Shown in pieces: positions 6,989 to 13,222 of a stretch of 13,222 nt of DNA; the stretch's first letter is position 1, and every line of letters begins with the position of its first letter. Both the position numbers and the translations under genes were made by a program. Under the pieces are notes generated by a model. The model saw only the letters and a list, made by a program, of their open reading frames with translations, did no database searches and was not told the origin of the DNA. The DNA is from Paracoccaceae bacterium (lineage in GTDB: Bacteria; Pseudomonadota; Alphaproteobacteria; Rhodobacterales; Rhodobacteraceae): contig RFZH01000048.1 of assembly GCA_009920815.1 (NCBI GenBank), positions 1 through 13,222 of the forward strand. Direction: 5' to 3'.

Positions 6989-8329
6989 TTAATCAGCCCG
7001 CGCGCACCATTCACGCCAGCGTAAGAACACGTTTGCCCCAATGTCACGAACGGGCTGCGGTGCGATAGGCTTTGGGTCGGGCTCATGGGCGAAAAACTGG
7101 GCCCTCGGTGTGATGGTCCCTGTGGCCATGTCTGCGGCGGCGATGCCTGTTAACGTGCCGCGTGCTGTCCCCAGACCATTTTGCACACAGGCCGAAAACA
7201 CACCATCGTCAATCTGGCGGGTGACGGACACCACATTTTTAGTCATACACAAATGCCCCGCCCAAGTGTATTGCATGGACATGCCCGCCAGTTGGGGAAA
7301 GCGGATGTCAAATTTGCGCTGCATCACAGCGGCGGCACGTTTTAGGTCGGCAGGCGTTGCCACCATCCCCGATCGCAGCGCCGCGCAGGTGCGCGTGATA
7401 ATGCGATTGCCGCCCTGCCCCGTATCAATACGGCGCATCGTGGTGCCCATAGGGTCAGAAGGCGTGATCCCCCAACGCGATCGCCCCCCCAATTTGGCCA
7501 GCGCTTGGGTGTCCAATTCAGGGGTCATCGTGGCAAACAAAAACAAATGCATCAATGTGCCACGGGCAATGCCAAAGCTTTCTAGATGCCCATTGACCCC
7601 CAAGATCACGGTATCGGTGGTCACAGATCCATGGGTGGTATTCACCTGCCAACCGGGGCCACGACGCAGGAAACCCGTGACCGCACTATTTTCATAAATC
7701 TGCACCCCGTCACGGCGTAACCCATCAGCAAGCCCACGGATATAGCCCGCGGGCTGCAACATCACCGTGCCGGGTGTGTAAAGGCCAGACAGATAATGAC
7801 CGCTGCCCGTGATATCCTGCATCGCGCGGGCGTCCAACATTTCCGATGGCTCGCCCAAGGACGCCAAATGTCTGGCATAGGTTTCGTTATGCCCATGCGC
7901 CACCGCGCTGGCCGCGCCGTTGATTTTGCCCGCGCGGTCAAAGAAATTGGGATCAATCCCATACTCTGCCACGGCCTTGGCCGCGAATTCTTGGGCATAG
8001 CGGTTCAGGGTGATCACCGCCCGATCATCCCCCGCGCCCGCATAATCGTCCGACGCCAAATCATGCGGCAAATCGATCATAAAGCCTGAATTGCGCCCCG
8101 CCGTGCTGTGCGCGATTTGGCCGGCCTCTAACACCACGATGCGCGATGTTGGGGACAGCTCACTCAACCGCCGAGCGGCCGACAGGCCCGCAAACCCCGC
8201 GCCAACAACCACAAAATCGGCGGTAAGTGCGTCGTCCAACTGCGGCCCTGCAGATCGGGGGGGCAAAATCGCCTCCCACCCTGCGGGGCCGCGATGCATG
8301 GGTGTTCGTTCGGCGCGATAGTGCGACAT
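6989..8329 (-). CDS. FAD-dependent oxidoreductase, DAO/PuuB-like
   Basis: 446 residues. Soluble flavoprotein of the D-amino-acid oxidase/glycine oxidase superfamily, closest in layout to gamma-glutamylputrescine oxidase PuuB: an N-terminal extension with a conserved tryptophan, the dinucleotide-binding motif VVGAGFAGLS with GxGxxG at 43-48, the ribose-binding acid Glu68 in VLEAG, the AGRNSG segment at 77-82 near the flavin, and a C-terminal FAD region QNGLGTARGTLTG. Such enzymes oxidise a secondary or primary amine C-N bond to an imine, giving an aldehyde or keto acid. Its ATG directly follows the TAG stop of the MttB-like gene in the same frame, with AGGA 7 nt before the start, so the two are translationally coupled. 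Likely works on the amine made or handled by the MttB-like protein. Class sure, substrate unknown. Confidence 0.85.
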   Translation of the reverse strand: MSHYRAERTPMHRGPAGWEAILPPRSAGPQLDDALTADFVVVGAGFAGLSAARRLSELSPTSRIVVLEAGQIAHSTAGRNSGFMIDLPHDLASDDYAGAGDDRAVITLNRYAQEFAAKAVAEYGIDPNFFDRAGKINGAASAVAHGHNETYARHLASLGEPSEMLDARAMQDITGSGHYLSGLYTPGTVMLQPAGYIRGLADGLRRDGVQIYENSAVTGFLRRGPGWQVNTTHGSVTTDTVILGVNGHLESFGIARGTLMHLFLFATMTPELDTQALAKLGGRSRWGITPSDPMGTTMRRIDTGQGGNRIITRTCAALRSGMVATPADLKRAAAVMQRKFDIRFPQLAGMSMQYTWAGHLCMTKNVVSVTRQIDDGVFSACVQNGLGTARGTLTGIAAADMATGTITPRAQFFAHEPDPKPIAPQPVRDIGANVFLRWREWCARAD

Positions 8330-9871
8330 CTAATAGTCCTGATTTAGGGCATCCGCCGCGGGAATTTCGCGTTCGCGCCGTGCGATATAATCGCGCAAAG
8401 CCTCGTCCACGTCCTGAGGTAATGTGGGTTCTTCGTACTGGGACAACAACAGGCCCGCGTGTTCCAATGCGCGGGTGTTCACATCACGCGACCCTTCGGC
8501 GATCCATTGTTCGATAGAATTGTTGTCAAAGCGCTCTGGCATAAAAAACGCGCGTTCAAAATTTTCCTGCGTATGGGGATGACCCAAATAATGGCCGCCC
8601 GGACCAATATCCGCCACAGCCGCAAGCCCTGCGTCAAAATCATCCCAACGCACCCCTTCGGCCATGCGATAGGCCATGGCGCATTGTTCCGCATCGACGA
8701 CAAATTTTGCCATGGAACAATGCATGCCTGCCTCGTTCCAGCCTGCCGAATGCCAAATGTAATTTGCCCCGGACATCATCACCGCCATGAGCGTTGTGGC
8801 GCTTTCGTAACCGGCCTGTGCATCAAATGTTTTTGCCCCACCCAAGGTATTCGATGTGCGCGACGGCACACGGTAATATCGCGCCATTTGGCCGATCATC
8901 ATGTTCATCATGCTAATCTCGGGCGTGCCGGCCATGGGCGCCCCCGATTTCATCGACACCGTCGACAGGTAATGGCCGTAAATTGCGGGCGCGCCGCGGC
9001 GAATGACCTGCGTATAGGCCAACGCGCTTAACGCTTCTGCATTTAATTGCGCCACGGTTGGGGCCACGCTGGCGGGTGTATTTGCCCCACCCAAAACAAA
9101 GGGCGAACACAGCACAGGTTGATTGCGCCGTGAAAAGGCACGCAAAGCCCCCAACATCGTTTCATCCCAAACCAAGGGCGAATTTCCGTTACAATTGCCC
9201 GTCACAACAGGGTGTGTTTCCATGAAATCAGCGCCAAACAAAAGGGCGCACATATCCAACACATCCTCGGCGTTTTTGGGCGATGTGGTCATGCCCATAA
9301 ACGTTTTATCACTGTGTTTCATCGACGAATAGGTGATCCGCAAATGGCGGTGTGAAATCGGATGATCATAGGGTTCCACAATATGATGCGCGCTGGAATG
9401 CAGGGCCGGCATCATATGCGACAACTTATGAAAATCCGCCAAATCCGCCAACGTTGGATTGCGCCGCACATCATCCAAACCGCGCATAAACGGCGCGCCT
9501 GTCATCGGGACAAAAATGGAATAATCCTGCCCAAAGGGCAGGTTTTTCTGCGGATCGCGCGCATGATAGGTAAAAATTTCCGGGATCGTTTTGATCAGAT
9601 CGCGCACCAACCCACGATCCAGATACACGCGATCGCCATCGATCTTGGCGCCCGCCCTTCGCCAATCGTCCAATGCGATGGGGTCACGAAACACAACGCC
9701 CACATTTTCCAAAATATCCATGGATGCAGCGTCAATACGCGCCACCTGTTCGGCGTCCATCAATTCCGTATGTGGCAGTTTACGCCGCAACGCGGGCAGC
9801 ATTTCGAAATTCGGACGCGACCGTAAATTTTTACGCGCAGCGCGCCCGCCAGAACGACCAATCGTCATCAT
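8330..9871 (-). CDS. MttB-family (trimethylamine methyltransferase-like, COG5598) protein without pyrrolysine
   Basis: 513 residues, about the size of MttB (roughly 495) plus a short basic N-terminal extension. ILENVGVVFRDP near residues 53-64 and the long TIM-barrel-like body with Gly/Asn/Met-rich strands fit the MttB superfamily. Archaeal MttB has an in-frame amber codon read as pyrrolysine; here the frame is unbroken to the final TAG, so this is the non-Pyl type, whose known members (glycine betaine, proline betaine, carnitine and gamma-butyrobetaine methyltransferases) move a methyl group from a quaternary amine to a corrinoid protein. No corrinoid protein or cobalamin methyltransferase is in the window. 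Two ATG codons in tandem (9871 and 9868) follow AAGGGG; the second has the better spacing. The gene starts 9 nt after the aldehyde dehydrogenase stop. Family sure, reaction unknown. Confidence 0.88.
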   Translation of the reverse strand: MMTIGRSGGRAARKNLRSRPNFEMLPALRRKLPHTELMDAEQVARIDAASMDILENVGVVFRDPIALDDWRRAGAKIDGDRVYLDRGLVRDLIKTIPEIFTYHARDPQKNLPFGQDYSIFVPMTGAPFMRGLDDVRRNPTLADLADFHKLSHMMPALHSSAHHIVEPYDHPISHRHLRITYSSMKHSDKTFMGMTTSPKNAEDVLDMCALLFGADFMETHPVVTGNCNGNSPLVWDETMLGALRAFSRRNQPVLCSPFVLGGANTPASVAPTVAQLNAEALSALAYTQVIRRGAPAIYGHYLSTVSMKSGAPMAGTPEISMMNMMIGQMARYYRVPSRTSNTLGGAKTFDAQAGYESATTLMAVMMSGANYIWHSAGWNEAGMHCSMAKFVVDAEQCAMAYRMAEGVRWDDFDAGLAAVADIGPGGHYLGHPHTQENFERAFFMPERFDNNSIEQWIAEGSRDVNTRALEHAGLLLSQYEEPTLPQDVDEALRDYIARREREIPAADALNQDY

Positions 9872-9880
9872 GTGCCCCTT

Positions 9881-11377
9881 TTATAAAACTGCCTCGTCCG
9901 CATCATCGGCCAAGTCAATCCAGATGGTTTTTAACTGGGTGTATTGATCATGGGCGTGAATGCCATTGTCGCGCCCGCCAAAGCCCGATTGCTTGAACCC
10001 ACCAAAGGGCGTCGATATATCCCCTTCGCCAAAGCTGTTGACGGTCACCGTCCCCGCCCGCAAGGCCCGCGCCCCGCGCAGGGCGCGTTTCACGTTCGCG
10101 GTAAAAATCGACGCGCAGAGCCCGTATTGGGTGTCATTCGCGGTCGCGATGGCTTGGTCAAAACTGGTGACGTCGATCACGGCCAACACGGGGCCAAAGA
10201 TTTCGTCGCGCGCCAGCGTCGCATCATTATTGGGCACGGAAACGATGGTTGGTTCCACAAACCCGTTTTCTGCCGTGCCGCCCATCAAAACGCTATCCGC
10301 TCGGGCCAGATACCCACGCACCTTGTCAAAATGCGCCTGTGACACCAAGGCCCCAACGCGGGTTTCAGGATCCAGTGGATCACCAACGGGCCAATGTTGC
10401 GCATGATGCATGATGCGCGCCAACAGGTCGTCCTTGACCGCTGTGTGCACAATCAAACGCGATGACGCAGAACAATTTTCACCCATGTTCCAAAACGCCC
10501 CGTTGACGATATGCTGGGCCACACGGTCCAGATTTTCGGCGTCCTCCATCACGATGGCGGGGTTTTTGCCGCCCATTTCCAACGTGACCTCTTTGGCATT
10601 CGACTCGGCCGCATAGGTCAGAAACCGTTTGCCAGTGACCGTTGATCCGGTAAAGGACACCGCATCAATATCCATGTGACGTCCGATCGGTTCGCCCACC
10701 TCGGCCCCACCGCCGGGGACGACGTTAAACACACCACGGGGAACGCCCGCTTCGACCGCCAATTCCGCCATGCGCAGCGTGGTCAGCGTGGTTTCCATCG
10801 CGGGTTTCACCACCACCGAACACCCCGCCGCAAGGGCAGGACCGATTTTCCACGCCAACATCAGCAACGGGAAATTCCATGGCAAAACCAATCCCACAAC
10901 ACCCATAGGTTCGCGCACGACCATCGCGATATGATCGTCGGATGCAGGCGAGACCTGATCATAAATCTTGTCAATCAGCTCGGCATGCCATTTCAACGTA
11001 TTGATCGTTTCGGGCACATCAATCGTTTCGCAATCATAGATCGTCTTGCCACTATCAAGGCTTTCCATCACCGCCAAATCACGGGCATTGCGGGTAACCA
11101 GCTTGGCAAAGCGGATCAACACCGCCTTGCGGTCACTGGGGTGGAGGCGCGACCAACGCCCATCCTCAAACGCGGCGCGGGCCTTTTCCACCGCCACATC
11201 AACGTCCGCCGCATCACAGGCGGCAATATGGGCCAAGGTATCCCCCGTCGCGGGATTAACCGAAGCAAAGGTTTTGCCCGAAATCGCAGGGCGATAGCCG
11301 CCGTCGATAAAGGCACCAGTGGGGAAATCCAGCCCATGGGCAATTGCGGTGTATTCGTCTTTTGTCAGCAAACCCAT
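9881..11377 (-). CDS. NAD(P)-dependent aldehyde dehydrogenase, PuuC-like
   Basis: 498 residues from the chosen start. Oxidises an aldehyde to the acid in the cytoplasm. Catalytic Cys302 sits in NMGENCSAS, general base Glu267 in TLEMGGKNP, Asn168 in LPWNFP, cofactor-binding Lys191 in VVKPA, and the NAD loop is FTGST; numbering coincides with classical ALDHs. The C-terminal FGGFKQSGFGGRDNG with the following TQLKTIWI resembles PuuC of putrescine breakdown. Start choice: GTG 11386, ATG 11383 and ATG 11377 are in frame; AGGAG at 11386-11390 lies 8 nt before the ATG at 11377 but only 2 nt before the one at 11383, so 11377 is preferred. If 11383 is used, it overlaps the dapA-like stop as TGATG. Natural substrate probably a semialdehyde from the preceding lyase or flavoprotein steps. 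Confidence 0.92.
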   Translation of the reverse strand: MGLLTKDEYTAIAHGLDFPTGAFIDGGYRPAISGKTFASVNPATGDTLAHIAACDAADVDVAVEKARAAFEDGRWSRLHPSDRKAVLIRFAKLVTRNARDLAVMESLDSGKTIYDCETIDVPETINTLKWHAELIDKIYDQVSPASDDHIAMVVREPMGVVGLVLPWNFPLLMLAWKIGPALAAGCSVVVKPAMETTLTTLRMAELAVEAGVPRGVFNVVPGGGAEVGEPIGRHMDIDAVSFTGSTVTGKRFLTYAAESNAKEVTLEMGGKNPAIVMEDAENLDRVAQHIVNGAFWNMGENCSASSRLIVHTAVKDDLLARIMHHAQHWPVGDPLDPETRVGALVSQAHFDKVRGYLARADSVLMGGTAENGFVEPTIVSVPNNDATLARDEIFGPVLAVIDVTSFDQAIATANDTQYGLCASIFTANVKRALRGARALRAGTVTVNSFGEGDISTPFGGFKQSGFGGRDNGIHAHDQYTQLKTIWIDLADDADEAVL

Positions 11378-11382
11378 ATCCA

Positions 11383-12300
11383 TCACTCCTGTGCCACAAT
11401 AGCGGCGATTGTTGTCTTTAGAACGCGAACCACCTGTTCCAGTTCGCGCTTGTCATCTTTGTTCAACCCGTGCAGCGGCGCGCGCATGACGCCAGCGTCA
11501 ATGCCCGCGATTGTTACCCCATGTTTGATCGTCTGAACAAATTTACCACCCTGTTCCAACACCCGCATCAATGGCAACAGCGCCGACATGATGCGACGGC
11601 CTTTGGTGAAATTGCCCTCAACCACACAGGCCTGGTACAGCGCGACATGTTCCTGCGGCAGGAAATTGGACCCACCACACACCCAAAACGGCGCACCCCA
11701 TGCGAAAAATTCCAACGCCTGGTCATCCATCCCACAGCCAAGCGCGATATGCGGATAATCGCGGGCCAACATGTGCACGCGGTTGATATCGCCCGAGCTT
11801 TCTTTAATACCACAGAAATTGCGCGACCGACCGACGCGGTCCAAGAATTCTTCGCCCATCATCGTGCCAGTGCGATGGGGATAATTATACAGCATCACAG
11901 GCAGGTTCGCGGCCTTATCAATCGCCAATGCGTTCAAGGCGTTTTCCCGATCTGTCGGCACCGCATAGGGGGGCGAGGCCAGCAAAATCGCATCGGCCCC
12001 CATGTCGCGTGCGGCACTGGCCAAGGCGATTGAATCATCGGTCAACATCGTACCTGTGCCCACCACAAACGGCACCCGCCCCGCGATGCGGTCGCGCGAA
12101 AACTGGGCAATCTGAACCCGTTCGGCCACCGTCTGGGCATAGTTTTCGCCCGTTGATCCGCCAGAGATTACCCCATGCACGCCTGCGTCGATCAAAAATT
12201 CGATCACGTCAGACAGCGCATCCCAATTCACGCTGCTATCTGGGTGATAGGGCGTGACAAGCGGGGTATAGATACCCTGAAATTGAAAAATCGGTGTCAT
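11383..12300 (-). CDS. DapA-family (dihydrodipicolinate synthase/NAL superfamily) Schiff-base lyase
   Basis: 305 residues, class-I aldolase TIM barrel. Schiff-base Lys166 is in GIKESSGD, Tyr138 in YNYPHRTG together with carboxylate-binding Arg143, and the 2-oxo-acid loop is GGSTGEN at 47-53. It therefore should bind a pyruvate-like 2-oxo acid. The PYYN-type loop that supplies the second catalytic tyrosine in true DHDPS is replaced by SPPYAVPT (109-116), which with the operon context argues against lysine synthesis and for a catabolic aldolase, dehydratase or deaminase, as in 2-keto-3-deoxy-acid or pyrroline-4-hydroxy-2-carboxylate breakdown. The frame is open upstream to 12438, inside the regulator gene, but ATG 12300 has AAGGA with 5-nt spacing and begins at the family N-terminus, so it is the start. 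It is 22 nt after the regulator. Confidence 0.88.
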   Translation of the reverse strand: MTPIFQFQGIYTPLVTPYHPDSSVNWDALSDVIEFLIDAGVHGVISGGSTGENYAQTVAERVQIAQFSRDRIAGRVPFVVGTGTMLTDDSIALASAARDMGADAILLASPPYAVPTDRENALNALAIDKAANLPVMLYNYPHRTGTMMGEEFLDRVGRSRNFCGIKESSGDINRVHMLARDYPHIALGCGMDDQALEFFAWGAPFWVCGGSNFLPQEHVALYQACVVEGNFTKGRRIMSALLPLMRVLEQGGKFVQTIKHGVTIAGIDAGVMRAPLHGLNKDDKRELEQVVRVLKTTIAAIVAQE

Positions 12301-12322
12301 AGGTGTCCTTTTCCTTGGGCGG

Positions 12323-13018
12323 TCATGTAGTTGATCCCATCGGCACATCCAGCGCCGCAGGCATGACAAAGCTTTGAATTTGGTTGCGCGATAGCTGCCA
12401 ATGATCATCGGCGAGCGCGGCGGCGGCATTTGCATCACGGGCTTCGATCGCGGCGATCATGGCGTCGTGTTGGTCACGCGCTTTGATCAAGGTGGCCGAC
12501 ATCCCCGCAGGATGGGGGCGGTAAAATGTCATCGAAATCCGCGCATGATCAATCAGCAGGCGTTGGAACGATGGCAAAAGATAAATATTACCCGCCATTT
12601 CGCCCGTCACCTGATGAAATCGGTTATTGGCCAAGGACCGCGCCATGGGATCATTGGTGTCCAATGCCGTGACAAAGGCGCGCTGCGCGTCCTTTAGCCG
12701 GTCGATTTGCGCCAATGTCGCGTTTTCCGCCGCCAAGCGTTGGATCGCGCCATAGATCATGGGCGCAGCCAAGAAAAAATCGTGCAAGGTTTTGTACGAC
12801 AAATCGGCCACCCGTGCGCCGCGCCCTGCCCGCAATTCAACATACCCCTGCCCCGCCAATTCGCGAAACACCTCGCGCAGCGGCGTGCGCGACAAACCAA
12901 AGGCGTCGGACAAAGCCGCTTCGTCCAGATCTTCGCCGGGCTTAAACGCCATGGTCAGGATCTGCGTGATTAAATGATCGCTTAGTATTGATTTACGATC
13001 TTTTGCAGCGTTGGTCAT
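12323..13018 (-). CDS. GntR-family transcriptional regulator, FadR/FCD subfamily
   Basis: 231 residues. The N-terminal winged helix occupies about residues 9-70, with the typical FGLSRTPLREVFRELAGQGY recognition region at 40-59. The C-terminal all-helical FCD domain (about 75-215) carries likely metal or ligand residues Asn131, His135 (NNRFH), His184 (DQHDAMI) and His206 (DDHWQLSR); the first position, often Asp, is Asn. FCD regulators usually sense small carboxylic acids. It is the first gene of the six-gene operon, with its ATG preceded by AGGA at 7 nt, and two palindromes overlapping its promoter lie just upstream, so autorepression of the whole operon with release by a pathway metabolite is likely (inference). 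Confidence 0.92.
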   Translation of the reverse strand: MTNAAKDRKSILSDHLITQILTMAFKPGEDLDEAALSDAFGLSRTPLREVFRELAGQGYVELRAGRGARVADLSYKTLHDFFLAAPMIYGAIQRLAAENATLAQIDRLKDAQRAFVTALDTNDPMARSLANNRFHQVTGEMAGNIYLLPSFQRLLIDHARISMTFYRPHPAGMSATLIKARDQHDAMIAAIEARDANAAAALADDHWQLSRNQIQSFVMPAALDVPMGSTT

Positions 13019-13042
13019 TGGGTAATCCTATTTGAATATAGT

Positions 13043-13063
13043 TTGTATACAAGTTGTATACAA
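13043..13063. promoter_or_regulatory. Tandem palindromic operator, probable GntR binding sites
   Basis: Two identical 10-bp perfect palindromes TTGTATACAA lie at 13043-13052 and 13054-13063, separated by one base, so their centres are 11 bp apart, on the same helix face. FCD-type GntR regulators typically bind short AT-rich palindromes with GT...AC half-sites, which this fits. The sites cover the promoter spacer and -10. Confidence 0.8.
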
Positions 13064-13072
13064 TTTTATCAA
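13044..13072 (-). promoter_or_regulatory. Promoter of the gntR-led operon
   Basis: Minus strand: TTGATA (13067-13072), a 17-nt spacer, then TATACA (13044-13049). The -35 matches the sigma-70 consensus at five of six positions and the -10 at four of six. The start site would be near 13037, about 18 nt before the regulator ATG. One operator palindrome is in the spacer and the other covers the -10. Confidence 0.65.
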
Positions 13073-13110
13073 GACTATATTTTCTCTATGGGATATCACC
13101 AACAAAGGGA

Positions 13111-13222
13111 TTAAAAATCGCGGAAATAAACGGCGATATATTTGGCTTGTTGATCGGAACAATTGTCCAACTTGGCCCGCGCTGGCACCAGTTCACCGTC
13201 ATGCAAACGGTATATCACATCT
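13111..13222 (-). CDS. 3' end of an unidentified minus-strand gene (partial)
   Basis: The minus strand is open from the window edge to a TAA at 13113-13111, giving 36 codons that read like a real protein C-terminus, ending in KYIAVYFRDF after a polar stretch (RLHDGELVPARAK). Base composition is closer to the left-hand housekeeping genes than to the operon. It ends about 92 nt before the regulator gene, and the operon promoter fills that gap, so it is probably a separate transcription unit. I do not recognise the family. Confidence 0.55.
   Translation of the reverse strand, partial: DVIYRLHDGELVPARAKLDNCSDQQAKYIAVYFRDF

Noticed and set aside
8330..9871. Pyrrolysine-containing trimethylamine methyltransferase.
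   Set aside because: The frame contains no internal TAG; the only amber codon is the terminal stop, so no pyrrolysine is needed.
10676..11536. Long plus-strand open frame (286 codons) opposite the aldehyde dehydrogenase and DapA-like genes.
   Set aside because: It is antisense to well-conserved genes, has a His/Arg-rich composition typical of shadow frames in GC-rich coding DNA, and has no ribosome site.
11383..12438. Longer form of the DapA-like protein starting at 12438.
   Set aside because: The extra 46 residues lie in the regulator gene's coding region and have no family similarity; ATG 12300 has a good ribosome site and begins at the conserved N-terminus.

Overview
The window looks like a piece of an alphaproteobacterial chromosome, most likely a marine Rhodobacterales (roseobacter-type) organism. 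The basis is the style of the UbiG, IlvD, DUF167, EI24 and PuuC-like sequences and the marine-type catabolic operon; no rRNA or other phylogenetic marker is present, so this is inference. No tRNA, rRNA, CRISPR array or insertion sequence was seen.

Left part (1-5.8 kb, moderate GC, housekeeping character). A minus-strand pair encodes a YdjA-type nitroreductase and an EI24/CysZ-like membrane protein, joined by an ATGA overlap. A plus-strand DUF167 gene converges, with a 1-nt gap, on a minus-strand proline iminopeptidase (pip). Divergent from pip is ubiG (3-demethylubiquinone 3-O-methyltransferase), which in this sequence is broken: its true start, ribosome binding site and first ~12 codons are present, but ~40 codons are missing and the rest continues in another frame. 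A strong bidirectional terminator separates ubiG from the convergent, intact ilvD (dihydroxy-acid dehydratase). Upstream of ilvD is a 70-residue secreted protein of unknown function with a clear ribosome binding site and a recognisable promoter. Behind that promoter is a plus-strand terminator hairpin with no gene of its own.

Middle (5.76-6.06 kb). About 300 bases of AT-rich DNA without a convincing gene separate the housekeeping genes from the operon.

Right part (6.06-13.02 kb, visibly higher GC). Six tightly packed minus-strand genes form one operon. In transcription order they are: a GntR/FCD regulator, a DapA-family Schiff-base lyase, a PuuC-like aldehyde dehydrogenase, a pyrrolysine-free MttB-family (COG5598-type) protein, a PuuB/DAO-like FAD oxidoreductase, and a cytoplasmic five-bladed beta-propeller protein of the GH43/GH32-like fold. 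Gaps are -1 to +22 nt. In front of the regulator gene lie two tandem copies of the palindrome TTGTATACAA, exactly one helical turn apart, overlapping the spacer and -10 of a good promoter (TTGATA-17-TATACA). This predicts autorepression of the whole operon relieved by an inducer. The gene set suggests stepwise breakdown of an N-methylated or quaternary amine (betaine-like compound): methyl-group or C-N chemistry by the MttB-like protein and the flavoprotein, lysis or dehydration of a 2-oxo acid by the DapA homologue, and oxidation of a semialdehyde to a central metabolite. The substrate cannot be read from the sequence. There is no corrinoid protein, cobalamin methyltransferase or transporter in the window, and the propeller protein has no obvious place in such a pathway. 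This operon is the most promising candidate here for an uncharacterised system.

The window ends inside the 3' end of another minus-strand gene that I could not identify.
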